From Spirochaetota bacterium (lineage in GTDB: Bacteria; Spirochaetota; Spirochaetia; B11-G9), in the NCBI GenBank assembly GCA_024280415.1, contig JAJRQE010000079.1:1-41783 (forward strand): DNA of 41,783 nucleotides. The letters are read 5' to 3'. The notes beneath the pieces were generated by a model that was given only the letters and a program-made list of their open reading frames with translations, was not told where the DNA came from and ran no database searches. Positions 31,461-40,633 of this stretch are shown piece by piece (position 1 is the first letter of the stretch; each line of letters opens with the position of its first letter). The translations under genes and the position numbers were made by a program.

Positions 31461-31820
31461 ATGAAAAAAAAAATACTGATTGTTGAAGATGAGGCCATAA
31501 TAGCGTTAAACTATAAGATGGCTTTACAAAAAAGTTATGAAATAACAGGTATACTCGATACGGGAAAAGGTGCTATAGAAGCAGTTGAAAGAATATTTCC
31601 GGATCTGATACTCATGGATATAAAAATAAAGGGTGATATGGATGGAATTGAAACTGCACAGGAGATCCTGAACATGCAGAATGTTCCTATATTTTTTCTA
31701 AGCGGAAATACCGATGAAGAAACAAAAAAGCAGGCACTAAAAATCAATTCCTGCGAATATATAAAAAAACCAGTAGACCATTCTGAATTACTTACCAAAA
31801 TAAAAACTATTCTCGAATAG
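31461..31820 (+). CDS. Single-domain response regulator
   Basis: 119 aa, a CheY-like receiver with no output domain. The acidic pocket is in ILIVEDEAIIAL, the phospho-acceptor Asp in LILMDIKIKGD, the Ser/Thr position in IFFLSGNTDE, and the conserved Lys in EYIKKPVDHSE. The ATG at 31461 is preferred; an upstream GTG (31443) would put a TATACT-like -10 sequence inside the gene. The gene converges with the histidine-kinase gene and their coding ends overlap by 14 bp. It is probably the kinase's partner (inference). Confidence 0.9.
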   Translation: MKKKILIVEDEAIIALNYKMALQKSYEITGILDTGKGAIEAVERIFPDLILMDIKIKGDMDGIETAQEILNMQNVPIFFLSGNTDEETKKQALKINSCEYIKKPVDHSELLTKIKTILE

Positions 31821-33657
31821 TAATCCTATATTCTGTACCATTATTTCTGATTATTTCAAGCTTACCGTTAATTTGCTGAATAAGTCCTTCTATCAGCATA
31901 AATCCAATGGAATCACTCTGCCTCAGGATATCATCTTCCGGCAAACCGGATCCATTATCACCAACCCTCAGCAGATACCCTGTCTTATCATCCTTAACGA
32001 GACTAAGAAAAATCACAGGATCTGTAGTGCTATGAAAAGCATGCTTTAAAGAGTTTGAAATTATCTCATTTATCAGCATCCCCAGAGGGATCAGTCTGTC
32101 AAGATCCAGATTAAAATAAAGTACCTCTATGGTAGTTTTAATTTCATCCTCCCCAAAACCATAACTGTCGAGGAGGGTCATAACCAGTTCTTCCACATAT
32201 TTTTGAACATTAATATCCTGAAGGTTTTCACTCTTATACAAATGTTCATGGATAAGAGCCATTGATCTTACCCTGTTTTCACTGTTCTTAAGCAGATGGC
32301 GTACATTTTCATCCTCAACGGACATTGACTGAAGTGATATAAAAGAAGAGATTATTGCCATATTATTCTTTACCCTATGATGAACTTCCCTAAGAAGAAT
32401 ACGTTTTTGTTCAAGGGATGCCTGTAATTTATCTTCCATTTGCTTTCTTTCCGAAATATCATCTACAATAGAAACTATACTGAGAAGATTTCCATCTTTA
32501 TCTGTAAAAACCTTATTAACCCATTCACAACTAATTTTCCTGTTATCCTTTGTTATATTTACATTAATATTTTTTCTGCCTCCGGTTTCATATATTAAAC
32601 TATCAAAAACAGATTTTATATCTCCAAATATATTCTCTGAAACAAGAAACTCAAATCCCTTTCCCAGGACCTCCTCCCTGGAATAACCGAAGATTCTTTC
32701 TGCAGATGCATTCCAGTCAATTATTCGATAATTCAGATCCCATTCCACATATCCTAGTGGAGACTGTTCTCTCTGCAGTTTAAAACGCTGCTCAGAATCG
32801 TATATTTTTAAGTCAGCTTCCCGCTTCTTTATTACCATCCGGTTAATATCAGCAGCAATACGTGAAAAAACATTGTATCTAATTTTAGAGATATCAATTT
32901 CGATAGAATCCTCAGCTGCTGAGTCAAAATATGTGGAAAATAATTTAATTTCGGAAGCAACATTTTTTGTCAGCGCCCTAAATATAAAATGGATTAAAAA
33001 CAGCAGGAAGAAGAGAACAGCTGTCAGGCTAATTGCCATAGCTATGGTATCCTTCATAACTGATTTCTGCAGAATAGAAATATTCTCCTCTAAAGTATCG
33101 AGGTATACACCTGCTCCAACCATCCATTCCCATCCGGGAAACCCTTTTACAAAAGAAACTTTTGGAGTTACTACATTGTTGGAGAGCTTTTTCCAGGAAT
33201 AACTTATATAATCTCCTTCGGGGTTTCCAGTCGCTCTTCTCTCCTCCTGAATAACCTTTACACCATTGGGATCTGTTAAATCCCAGATACTTTTCCCATT
33301 TGTAATTATTTGTGCGTCGAATAGAAGGGGTATCCCGTCATAGGTATTGAGAAAAATATATCCGTCATCCTTGTCTCCAAATCTAATGCTGCTGAGGGAT
33401 TTAATTATTTCATCCTGTTCCACACCCAGTTCAGCTGCCAGTTCAATAAACATTAAAGCACCCTCGACCTGGGTTTTCACTATTGATTTCTGGCTTTCGA
33501 GATAGTCGGCTCGAATTTCTTCTGTGGCTTCACGCAGAAAAAAATATTTATCCATAAGTCCGACTAAGACAAAACTGAGTAAACCTATTAAAAAAACAAT
33601 CAGAGTAAGTCTCTGAACTGAAAGTATTAAATCGGCTTTGGATTCTTTATTTTTCAC
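31807..33657 (-). CDS. Sensor histidine kinase: Cache, PAS and HisKA_2 domains
   Basis: 616 aa membrane sensor. TM1 is at about 13-33 (LTLIVFLIGLLSFVLVGLM). An extracytoplasmic single-Cache domain spans about 45-195, with DGYIFLNTYDGIPLLF and GFPGWEWMVGAGVYLD. TM2 is at about 205-230, followed by a linker, then PAS (about 295-405, with YRIIDWNASAERIFGYSREE). The HisKA_2 dimerisation region has REVHHRVKNNMAIISSFISL with the phospho-His. The ATPase has NEIISNSLKHAF (N box), DNGSGLP (G1), and the C-terminal G box IRNNGTEYRI. Small organic acids are common Cache ligands. The overlapping response regulator is its likely partner. Confidence 0.92.
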   Translation of the reverse strand: MKNKESKADLILSVQRLTLIVFLIGLLSFVLVGLMDKYFFLREATEEIRADYLESQKSIVKTQVEGALMFIELAAELGVEQDEIIKSLSSIRFGDKDDGYIFLNTYDGIPLLFDAQIITNGKSIWDLTDPNGVKVIQEERRATGNPEGDYISYSWKKLSNNVVTPKVSFVKGFPGWEWMVGAGVYLDTLEENISILQKSVMKDTIAMAISLTAVLFFLLFLIHFIFRALTKNVASEIKLFSTYFDSAAEDSIEIDISKIRYNVFSRIAADINRMVIKKREADLKIYDSEQRFKLQREQSPLGYVEWDLNYRIIDWNASAERIFGYSREEVLGKGFEFLVSENIFGDIKSVFDSLIYETGGRKNINVNITKDNRKISCEWVNKVFTDKDGNLLSIVSIVDDISERKQMEDKLQASLEQKRILLREVHHRVKNNMAIISSFISLQSMSVEDENVRHLLKNSENRVRSMALIHEHLYKSENLQDINVQKYVEELVMTLLDSYGFGEDEIKTTIEVLYFNLDLDRLIPLGMLINEIISNSLKHAFHSTTDPVIFLSLVKDDKTGYLLRVGDNGSGLPEDDILRQSDSIGFMLIEGLIQQINGKLEIIRNNGTEYRITIRE

Positions 33658-33693
33658 TCTGCCGGCCCCTGTAATAATATTTTTACAACTCTC

Positions 33694-34542
33694 CTAGAGA
33701 TCAACTTTTCTAAATTTAATTTTCCAGTGCCGGCCGGTGCCAATATTATAGGCCCGGGCAAAATTACCCTGATTAATTGCAATAGCCATATTATAGACAG
33801 AATTAACATAGATTATCTGCTCACTTGCATACACATCTGCAAAAGAACGCCCATAAACAATTCGGTTATTATAGGCAACAGTAGAACCGCTAAGGATAGA
33901 AACCTCCACCCTGTCACCATGTTCAAACCCTACTCCTGTAAAAACATCCCTTGGGATATTTGTCCACAAACTGCCGAATCTGATATCAAGAATATCGATG
34001 GTTCCTTTTACAAAATCATCACCCTTTTCCACTTTACCAACCTCAAGTTCTACCGTAAGATCCAGATCCACTATGGATCCTACCTGAGAAAAAGTAATCT
34101 TATTTGAAGCCAGTTTCGCACCGGTATTTGCATAGACATCCCTGCCGTGAAAGGTATAGGAATGCTCCGTATCCTCCCTTCGATGCTTAGTTTCATCAAT
34201 CTCCCTAAGCTCTCTTAGTCCGACATATTTTTTAATATGTGTCAGGGTTCCATTATCCGGCGTAACTATAAACTGCCCCCCTATTGTCTCTGCTACCACA
34301 CTTCGCCGGCTGGAACCCACTCCCGGATCAACTACAGATACAAAAACAGTGCCCCTGGGCCAGTATTCAATAGTTTGAAACAAGCGGTAGGAAGCTTCCC
34401 AAATAGAGTAAGGAGGTATATCGTGGGTAAGATCTTCAATCTTTATTGTATTATCTACAGTATTTGCAACACCATGCATTGCAGAAACAGCTCCATCCAC
34501 TAAACCGAAATCACTCTGAAAAACCAGTATTGCTTTCTCCAT
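33694..34542 (-). CDS. SAM hydroxide adenosyltransferase (DUF62 family)
   Basis: 282 aa from the preferred start. The family converts S-adenosylmethionine and water to adenosine and methionine, and is related to fluorinases/chlorinases. Motifs: VFQSDFGLVDGAVSAMHGV, VVDPGVGSSRRSVVAET, IVTPDNGTLTHI, and HGRDVYANTGAKLAS. These contain the residues that activate water in DUF62 enzymes. The ATG at 34542 has GGGAG just upstream; the longer start at 34581 is less likely. It is divergent from an amino-acid importer, so a shared role in salvage is possible but unproven. Confidence 0.92.
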   Translation of the reverse strand: MEKAILVFQSDFGLVDGAVSAMHGVANTVDNTIKIEDLTHDIPPYSIWEASYRLFQTIEYWPRGTVFVSVVDPGVGSSRRSVVAETIGGQFIVTPDNGTLTHIKKYVGLRELREIDETKHRREDTEHSYTFHGRDVYANTGAKLASNKITFSQVGSIVDLDLTVELEVGKVEKGDDFVKGTIDILDIRFGSLWTNIPRDVFTGVGFEHGDRVEVSILSGSTVAYNNRIVYGRSFADVYASEQIIYVNSVYNMAIAINQGNFARAYNIGTGRHWKIKFRKVDL

Positions 34543-34723
34543 TTGTACTCCCGGGAATCCATTATTAACAAAGGTGATCAATCAGGATAGCTCATGCTGG
34601 GATAATAGTACAGTAACATAAAAATGGTGTCAAATGAACTTTTCTCAGGAACAATCTAATTATAAAGTATTTGTGAAATAATTTTTTTATGTCCTGTTTC
34701 ATTCACTTATTTAGATTACTGCC

Positions 34724-34752
34724 TTGACCCCCCTGATCATTTTTCCTATCAT
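34724..34752 (+). promoter_or_regulatory. Possible promoter of the amino-acid ABC operon
   Basis: TTGACC (34724-34729) and TATCAT (34747-34752) are 17 bp apart. The transcript would have a very short leader before AGGAG (34761-34765). Confidence 0.4.
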
Positions 34753-34773
34753 TTGTCGAAAGGAGTATACACT

Positions 34774-35628
34774 ATGATTAGAAGAGTTTTATTAGTTCTG
34801 CTTATCTGTACCTTTGCTTTACCCGCTTTTGCAGGGGGAGCAAGTGAAAAGCCCCAAAATGACACCAACGCTGCTATGGAGCGGACTGTCAATGATCCAA
34901 GGTTATTCCAGCCGGGAAAACTTACAGTTGCAACAGGCGAACCTGTTTATCCGCCATGGATGATGAATGATGATCCTGCAAGCGGTGAAGGTTTTGAAAA
35001 TGCACTGGTCTATGCCCTTGCAGCAAAGCTGGGTTTTGCAAAGGAAGATGTTGTCTGGGTTCGTCAGACTTTTGACCAGGGGATTGCTCCAGGAGACAAG
35101 CCATACGATTTTAATCTTCAGCAATACTCTGTAACCGAAGTACGACGTGAGTTTGTTGATTTTTCCAATGTTTACTACCAGCCGGAAAAAGCTGTTGTAG
35201 CCCTTCCCGAAAGTAATTTTTCCAAGGCCCGATCCTTTGACGATCTACGTAAAGCCAGATGGGGTGCTACAATTGGAACCGCGGATCTCGATTATATTGA
35301 AAATGTAATTGGAGTAAGTGATGCAGCGGTATTTAACGAACAGGTAGGAACATTTCAGGCACTTCTTGGAGGTCAGATTGATGCTACAGTTATTTCGCTC
35401 CCGACTGCACTTTTTGTAACTGCAGTTCAGGTTCCTGAAGCTACTATAGCCGCCATACTCCCTTCCGATCCCAACGATCTGGGATTTGGATTTGTGTTTG
35501 AAAAGGGAAATCCAATTGTTGAATGGATAAATGAAGGGCTCGATGCAATAATTGCCGATGGGGTTGTTGCAGATCTAACATCAAAATATTTAATAGGTAA
35601 TGAAAACATACCGGAGATTTCCAAATGA
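34774..35628 (+). CDS. Amino-acid-type ABC substrate-binding protein
   Basis: 284 aa from the ATG at 34774, which has AGGAG 8 nt upstream; a TTG at 34753 would precede it. The signal peptide VLLVLLICTFALPAFA is followed by GGASEKPQND, a typical spirochaete mature start. The body is the polar amino-acid family (SBP_bac_3): KLTVATGEPVYPPWMM, YDFNLQQYSVTEVRREFVDF, GATIGTADLDYIENVIGV. The ligand is an amino acid or related small molecule. It overlaps the permease gene by 4 bp. Confidence 0.92.
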   Translation: MIRRVLLVLLICTFALPAFAGGASEKPQNDTNAAMERTVNDPRLFQPGKLTVATGEPVYPPWMMNDDPASGEGFENALVYALAAKLGFAKEDVVWVRQTFDQGIAPGDKPYDFNLQQYSVTEVRREFVDFSNVYYQPEKAVVALPESNFSKARSFDDLRKARWGATIGTADLDYIENVIGVSDAAVFNEQVGTFQALLGGQIDATVISLPTALFVTAVQVPEATIAAILPSDPNDLGFGFVFEKGNPIVEWINEGLDAIIADGVVADLTSKYLIGNENIPEISK

Positions 35629-36473
35629 ATTTAAAGCGCCCCGCACCCCATAAAAGGTCGGGGCGTGCTCTGTCAGCCAGAGAAAAATATATCCCTACTG
35701 CAATTAGTGTTGTTACTGTGTTGGCAGTTGTATTTATTTTAAGAGCAGTTATAACCAGTTCAGGCCAGTGGCCAAGAATTAAAGCTCAGTTTTTCAGTAT
35801 GGATGCAATTATCGAAGTTTTTCCAAAGGTTCTGAAAGGATTTGGAGTAAATATGACAGTATGGATAATTTCCCTTGTTGTTATTGCTGTCTGGGCACTC
35901 TTGCTTGCAGTTTTCAGGTCACTCCATGGACCATGGTTTGCACCCCTCAGAATCTTCTCTATAATCTATATCGATCTTTTCAGAGGACTCCCTTCTCTGC
36001 TTCTGGTTCTGCTCTTTGGTTTCGGAATTCCTGCTCTGCAAATTCCCGGATTACCAAGAAGCAGTCTGTTCTGGGGAGCATCCGCTATGATTATGAGTTA
36101 TTCTGCCTATGCTTCTGAAGTTTACAGATCCGGTATTGATGCTGTTCATGACGGACAGAGATCTGCAGCAAAGGCTTTAGGCCTGACCCAATGGCAGACA
36201 CTTTTTCACTGCATTCTGCCCCAGGCAGTCCGTAATGTTCTGCCTTCGCTCCTGAACCTTGCAGTTGCTCTGCAGAAAGATGTTGCCCTGTTAAGTGTAC
36301 TGGGTGTCAGGGATGCAGTCCGGGAAGCTCAGATATATACTGCCCGTACATTTAACTATTCATCACTCATAGCTGCAGCAGCCCTCTTTCTGGCAGTCAC
36401 AATTCCAATGGCTCGTTTTACCGATTATATAACTAAAAGAGACCGCCAGCGCAGACTGCAGGGAGCTTCCTAG
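35625..36473 (+). CDS. Amino-acid ABC transporter permease (HisM/GlnP type)
   Basis: 282 aa with about five membrane helices. The permease EAA-type loop is SAAKALGLTQWQTLFHCILP, preceded by YASEVYRSGIDAVHDGQ; FRGLPSLLLVLLFGFGIPAL is also typical of this family. An N-terminal basic tail of about 20 residues precedes the first helix. It overlaps the binding-protein gene by 4 bp and abuts the ATPase gene. Confidence 0.92.
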   Translation: MNLKRPAPHKRSGRALSAREKYIPTAISVVTVLAVVFILRAVITSSGQWPRIKAQFFSMDAIIEVFPKVLKGFGVNMTVWIISLVVIAVWALLLAVFRSLHGPWFAPLRIFSIIYIDLFRGLPSLLLVLLFGFGIPALQIPGLPRSSLFWGASAMIMSYSAYASEVYRSGIDAVHDGQRSAAKALGLTQWQTLFHCILPQAVRNVLPSLLNLAVALQKDVALLSVLGVRDAVREAQIYTARTFNYSSLIAAAALFLAVTIPMARFTDYITKRDRQRRLQGAS

Positions 36474-37217
36474 ATGTATCGAATTGAAATAAATAACCTG
36501 ACAAAATACTACGGTGATAATCTTGTACTCAACAATGTCAGTCTAAAGGTAAAGAACCATGAGGTAGTCTGCTTAATAGGTTCATCAGGATCAGGAAAAT
36601 CTACACTTCTCAGATGTGTCAATGATCTCGTACCTTTCAATGAAGGAGATATAAAACTGGATGGTGTATCAATACACGATTCAAGTTTTAGTGCCAATGA
36701 ATTATACAAAAGGATTGGAATAGTTTTTCAGGCATACAACCTGTTCCCCCATATGACGGTAATTAATAATATTACACTTGCTCCCAGAAAAGTTCACCGT
36801 ACATCCCGTTCTGAAAGTGAAGAGTATGCCGAGGAACTGCTTGGATTATTTGGATTAGGCGATTTCGCAAATTCATACCCCGAACAGTTATCAGGGGGTC
36901 AACAGCAGAGAGTTGCAATTATCAGAGCTATGGCAAACCGCCCGGATGTACTAATGCTGGATGAAGTTACAGCAGCTCTGGATCCTGAACTCATTGGCGA
37001 TGTACTTTCAGTAATCAAAGATCTGCGAAAAAAGGGGATGACTATGCTTATTGTCACCCATGAAATGAGTTTTGCCCGAAGTGTATCGGATCGGGTCTGT
37101 TTCCTTGACGGAGGGAGTATTATCGAAGAAGCCTCCCCTGAAAAACTATTTTCCAAACCTGAAAACCCAAGAACGCAACAGTTTCTACAACGAATTATTG
37201 AAGCCGGCAGACTGTAG
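36474..37217 (+). CDS. Amino-acid ABC transporter ATPase (GlnQ/HisP type)
   Basis: 247 aa. Walker A GSSGSGKSTLLRCVN, Q-loop VFQAYNLFPHMTV, signature LSGGQQQRVAIIRAMA, Walker B VLMLDEVTAALDPELIGD and the H-loop in VTHEMSFARSVSD are all present. The family usually has DEPTSALDPE; here it reads DEVTAALDPE, which keeps the catalytic Glu. It starts directly after the permease stop and is the third gene of the operon. Confidence 0.94.
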   Translation: MYRIEINNLTKYYGDNLVLNNVSLKVKNHEVVCLIGSSGSGKSTLLRCVNDLVPFNEGDIKLDGVSIHDSSFSANELYKRIGIVFQAYNLFPHMTVINNITLAPRKVHRTSRSESEEYAEELLGLFGLGDFANSYPEQLSGGQQQRVAIIRAMANRPDVLMLDEVTAALDPELIGDVLSVIKDLRKKGMTMLIVTHEMSFARSVSDRVCFLDGGSIIEEASPEKLFSKPENPRTQQFLQRIIEAGRL

Positions 37218-37234
37218 AAATAAGAAAAAATCTA

Positions 37235-38044
37235 TCACAGACTTCTTTTCCCCTTCCCTGTATAGATATGATTAACAGGATCTATCCTCCGCATTGGTCT
37301 CTGAATTGTCTTTTCTTCATGTATATGAGCAACAAGACCAGGAACCCTTGCCATTATGAAAAAAGAATTTGCTAGTTCAGGAGCGATTTCAAGTACCAAA
37401 AGCAGAGCCCCAACTGCACCGTCGACATTAATTGGTATATTTTCCCCTGTGGATTTTTGAATTCCATCCTTAAGACCTGTCAGAAGGCGAACCCAGGTAT
37501 CACCAAGTCCAAGCTCATCCGCGAAATCCAGTAACTTCGCTGTTCGGGGATCATTTTTATGTATCCTATGACCAAATCCCGGAAGTTTACGTTTCTGCTC
37601 TTTATATTGGGAAACAAGATTTTTAACTGCTGCAGAAAAGTCTCTGACCGAATCTTTTGAATTATCCAGAATTACCTGAAGTTCCATTAACATTCTCATA
37701 GCATTCTCTATAGCTCCACCGTGATGTTCATTAATAGTAAGAATACCCGCTGCCAGAGCTCCGTTATAAGGAGCACCAGTTGAGGCTGATGTCAAGGCTG
37801 CAAGGGCAGAGGGAGGGGTTACTCCATGATCGATACAGGAAACCAGCATAGTATCGAGCATCCTACCCTCCCTTTCTGTTGGGAGCTCACCCTTCAGCAT
37901 TAAAAAAACCATGTCACTGAAACTCCGCTCACCCATAAGCTCATCGAGGCGATATCCATGTATTCTAATTTCATCTTTATTGATTTCTGTTATTTTTGTT
38001 TCCCAGGGTTTTGAACTATCATTTTCTAATTCAATCTCTGACAT
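37235..38044 (-). CDS. Citryl-CoA lyase / citrate-synthase-superfamily protein
   Basis: 269 aa from the ATG at 38044, with GGGAG 8 nt upstream; an ATG at 38074 is less likely. It is shorter than citrate synthase and resembles the citryl-CoA-lyase module that also forms the C-terminus of ATP-citrate lyase. CIDHGVTPPSALAALTSAST, ILTINEHHGGAIENAMRML, LPGFGHRIHKNDPRTAKLL and PINVDGAVGALLLVL parallel those enzymes. The HH-GG, GHR and NVDG segments include the expected active-site histidine region. It is the last gene of an operon with SucC- and SucD-like genes. It would cleave a CoA thioester of citrate or a related acid to acetyl-CoA plus an oxo acid (inference). Confidence 0.85.
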   Translation of the reverse strand: MSEIELENDSSKPWETKITEINKDEIRIHGYRLDELMGERSFSDMVFLMLKGELPTEREGRMLDTMLVSCIDHGVTPPSALAALTSASTGAPYNGALAAGILTINEHHGGAIENAMRMLMELQVILDNSKDSVRDFSAAVKNLVSQYKEQKRKLPGFGHRIHKNDPRTAKLLDFADELGLGDTWVRLLTGLKDGIQKSTGENIPINVDGAVGALLLVLEIAPELANSFFIMARVPGLVAHIHEEKTIQRPMRRIDPVNHIYTGKGKRSL

Positions 38045-38137
38045 ATGGAATCTCCCATAATCGCTTTCGAGCACTTTCCTCTGATTTATTCTGATAGCTC
38101 TTTTCTATATTCAATTCACGGAAAGTCTCTGCCGCTA

Positions 38138-38194
38138 AATGATAAAAAGAACCTGTATTTATTTCAAGATAATAACTCATCACTTTTTATCATT
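38138..38194. repeat. Inverted-repeat element, copy 2
   Basis: AATGATAAAAAG (38138-38149) and CTTTTTATCATT (38183-38194) are perfect inverted arms separated by 33 bp, the same arms as at 23655-23712. Arm-to-arm spacing differs by 1 bp and the interiors differ in sequence. The element overlaps the stop codon of the SucD-like gene and lies about 94 bp upstream of the start of the citryl-CoA-lyase-like gene. Confidence 0.7.
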
Positions 38195-39095
38195 CCTCCA
38201 GTTTATCTAAAATTTTTTTAACTTCTCCGGATATATCACTAATGTCATCTACAACAACAGCCCCTGCCGCTCTCAGACTGTCGACCTTTCCCTGATATGT
38301 CCCCCGATTACCCTCTATTATAGCACCTGCATGGGAAAATTGAGTACCTTCCTGTGCTTCACGTCCTCCGACATAGGCTACTACTGGCTTTGTAATCCTT
38401 CCTCCTGAAAGAAGTTCGGCCACATCCTCCTCCTGGGAGCCTCCAATTTCACCAAGTATAACTATTAGTCTAGTATCGACATCTTCCTGAAAGAGTTTTA
38501 CAATTTCCGGGTGGGGCAATCCAATAAGAGAATCCCCTCCCACATGAACAATAGTACTCTGACCAATTCCATCCTTATTGAGATAGTAAGCTGTAGCGGT
38601 AGTAAGACCTCCGCTTCTTGAACTTATACCTACAGATCCGGACTTAAACCATTTTTTTACGCTGTCTGCATTTCCACCAATCATTCCAAGAATACCTACA
38701 CCAGGAGATAGAATCCCAAGGGTATTGGGGCCTGTAAATCTGGCTCCGTACTGTTTTGCAGCTCGGGATATTGCCATTACATCGTAAACGGGAACCCTGT
38801 CTGGAACAATTACTGCGAGCTTTATTCCGGAAGCAAATGCTTCAATAACTGCATTTTTTACGATAGGTGCAGGTACAAAAACAACAGTTATATCTATTGT
38901 CCCATGGATTTTTACAGCCTCGGCTACGGTGTCATAAACAGGAACGCCCAGAACTTCCAGACCGGCTTGCCCTGGTGTTACACCGGCAATTACTTGAGTA
39001 CCGATATCTAACATTAGCTTTGTTCTGGCCCGACCCTCTCTTCCTGTTATTCCCTGAACAAGTACTTTTTTGTTTTTTCCAATAAGGATGCTCAT
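38190..39095 (-). CDS. Succinyl-CoA-synthetase alpha-like protein (citryl-CoA synthetase small subunit-like)
   Basis: 301 aa, full length for SucD. The CoA-binding Rossmann part is VLVQGITGREGRARTKLML, then AGVTPGQAGLEVLGVPVYD. The phosphohistidine loop TQFSHAGAIIEGNRGTYQGK contains the catalytic His. The domain between has SVGISSRSGGLTTATAYYL and HVGGDSLIGLPHPEIV. It overlaps the SucC-like gene by 4 bp. In a split ATP-citrate lyase this would be the small subunit; ordinary succinate-CoA ligase or malate-CoA ligase are alternatives. Confidence 0.88.
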   Translation of the reverse strand: MSILIGKNKKVLVQGITGREGRARTKLMLDIGTQVIAGVTPGQAGLEVLGVPVYDTVAEAVKIHGTIDITVVFVPAPIVKNAVIEAFASGIKLAVIVPDRVPVYDVMAISRAAKQYGARFTGPNTLGILSPGVGILGMIGGNADSVKKWFKSGSVGISSRSGGLTTATAYYLNKDGIGQSTIVHVGGDSLIGLPHPEIVKLFQEDVDTRLIVILGEIGGSQEEDVAELLSGGRITKPVVAYVGGREAQEGTQFSHAGAIIEGNRGTYQGKVDSLRAAGAVVVDDISDISGEVKKILDKLEE

Positions 39096-40633
39096 ACACT
39101 GCCCTCCTTATCAAGACCGGGGATTGGAAGATCTATTCGCCCACCCCCATTCCCATGGGCAAAACATTCCACTTCGCAGGCAAGGCATTCTGTACATTTA
39201 CCTTTTGCTACATCCTCTTTACTTATGTTTAGAACAGGAACTCCATTTTTTTCTTCCAGAATGCCGCTTTGACATTCTGAAATACAAACTTTTGATGTAC
39301 AGCTGAGACATAAAGCATAATTAAATCCAACAGTTCCATTTGTAACTGTTTTAAAACTATAATCTGATATTAAATTTCTGTTATTTACTTTTAATGTTTC
39401 TGTATTATTTTTTAAATTACCCTGGGCTATAAGCTGGTTCATTTCTGATGCACATTCACTTACTGAAGTATCTTTTCCATAACAGCGAACAGTAGGTTTT
39501 AAATCCTTTGTATAATCCTCTAAAATCCTGATTGCTCTCTCCTCACCATTTCCCCCGAGGCGAAAAACTACAGGGATATCCGGGTTAAGCTCTCTTAATG
39601 CCTTGACAATACCCATGGCGCTGTAAAACTGCTCCTGGCTTGCAACACCGGAACCGGAACCAAAATAACCGTCAATATTTTTTTGTGACAGAATAATTTT
39701 TGCAGCCCGATATATTTTTGAAGCAGGAGGATTTCCGGAAGTATCACAAAAATTTGCTACCTTATATCCGAATTTTTGGAGGGCATCCATACTCATCATA
39801 GATCCACCGCCTCCGGCACCGTGAAAACCAAGAACTCCTGCTCCCTTCTTAAAATTATCTTCCAGCTGTATGAAATAAAAAGTACCCCTGTAGTCATCTT
39901 TTTCCACTGCATATGCAATTTTTTCAAGTTCTGTAGGGGGATGCCCTAGTTCACGGGCTATTTCAATACCAAATTCAGGATGCCGGAAAACAGCGTAATC
40001 ATCTACCGTAATATGACAATCTGCTGCTATAATTTTACCTTTGTCTGTTAGTACAAGAGGATTGATCTCCAGGCTTTTTGCTTCTGTTTTAATGGCTGTC
40101 TTTACCAGAGAAATAAGAGAGTCGGAAAGAAGGTTTAATACTTTTCCGGAAATTCCAGTTTTTTTTAGAAGAGGAATAAGCTCAAAGGGTAAAGGAATTT
40201 TATCCGGATTTATATCCAGAAAAAAAACTGATTTTGGATATTTTGAGACAATCTCTTCTATTCCGGAACCACCCCTGGAACTGAACACCAGTGTGGGAGA
40301 AGATTTTCCGGATACAAGAGTAATTCCTGCAAAATATTCCTGTTTAATATCCAGTTTTTCCTCAAAAAGAAGAGTCTCTATTTTATAGCCTTTTATGCTT
40401 TGACTAAGCATTTCGCTTATATAGGTCTGAAGTTCTTCTAAGGTCATAGGAAATTTAACAAGCCCTAACGCAGCTCTTCCTGTTGTAAAAACCTGAGCCT
40501 TAAGTACACCGGTTCCAATTTCTTTAAATACATTTTCTGCATCATCTACAGATTTAATTATAATACCCCTGGGGATCTTAAATCCGCCTTCTGCAAGAAG
40601 ATTTTTTCCCTGATATTCAAACAACTTTGACAT
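39092..40633 (-). CDS. SucC-like ATP-grasp acyl-CoA synthetase subunit fused to a 2x[4Fe-4S] ferredoxin domain
   Basis: 513 aa. Residues about 1-400 follow succinyl-CoA synthetase beta: the start LFEYQGKNLLAEGGFKIPRG, ATP-grasp strands, LEINPLVLTDKGKIIAADCH, DYAVFRHPE, then GFHGAGGGGSMMSMDAL and VVFRLGGNGEERAIRIL. Residues about 425-513 are a ferredoxin-type tail with CLSCTSKVCISEC (Cx2Cx4Cx3C) and CTECLACEVEC (Cx2Cx2Cx3C), the eight cysteines for two [4Fe-4S] clusters. SucC normally ends near residue 390 without any cluster. It overlaps the SucD-like gene by 4 bp and directly follows the ADP-ribosylglycohydrolase-like gene, with no intergenic gap. Confidence 0.88.
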   Translation of the reverse strand: MSKLFEYQGKNLLAEGGFKIPRGIIIKSVDDAENVFKEIGTGVLKAQVFTTGRAALGLVKFPMTLEELQTYISEMLSQSIKGYKIETLLFEEKLDIKQEYFAGITLVSGKSSPTLVFSSRGGSGIEEIVSKYPKSVFFLDINPDKIPLPFELIPLLKKTGISGKVLNLLSDSLISLVKTAIKTEAKSLEINPLVLTDKGKIIAADCHITVDDYAVFRHPEFGIEIARELGHPPTELEKIAYAVEKDDYRGTFYFIQLEDNFKKGAGVLGFHGAGGGGSMMSMDALQKFGYKVANFCDTSGNPPASKIYRAAKIILSQKNIDGYFGSGSGVASQEQFYSAMGIVKALRELNPDIPVVFRLGGNGEERAIRILEDYTKDLKPTVRCYGKDTSVSECASEMNQLIAQGNLKNNTETLKVNNRNLISDYSFKTVTNGTVGFNYALCLSCTSKVCISECQSGILEEKNGVPVLNISKEDVAKGKCTECLACEVECFAHGNGGGRIDLPIPGLDKEGSV

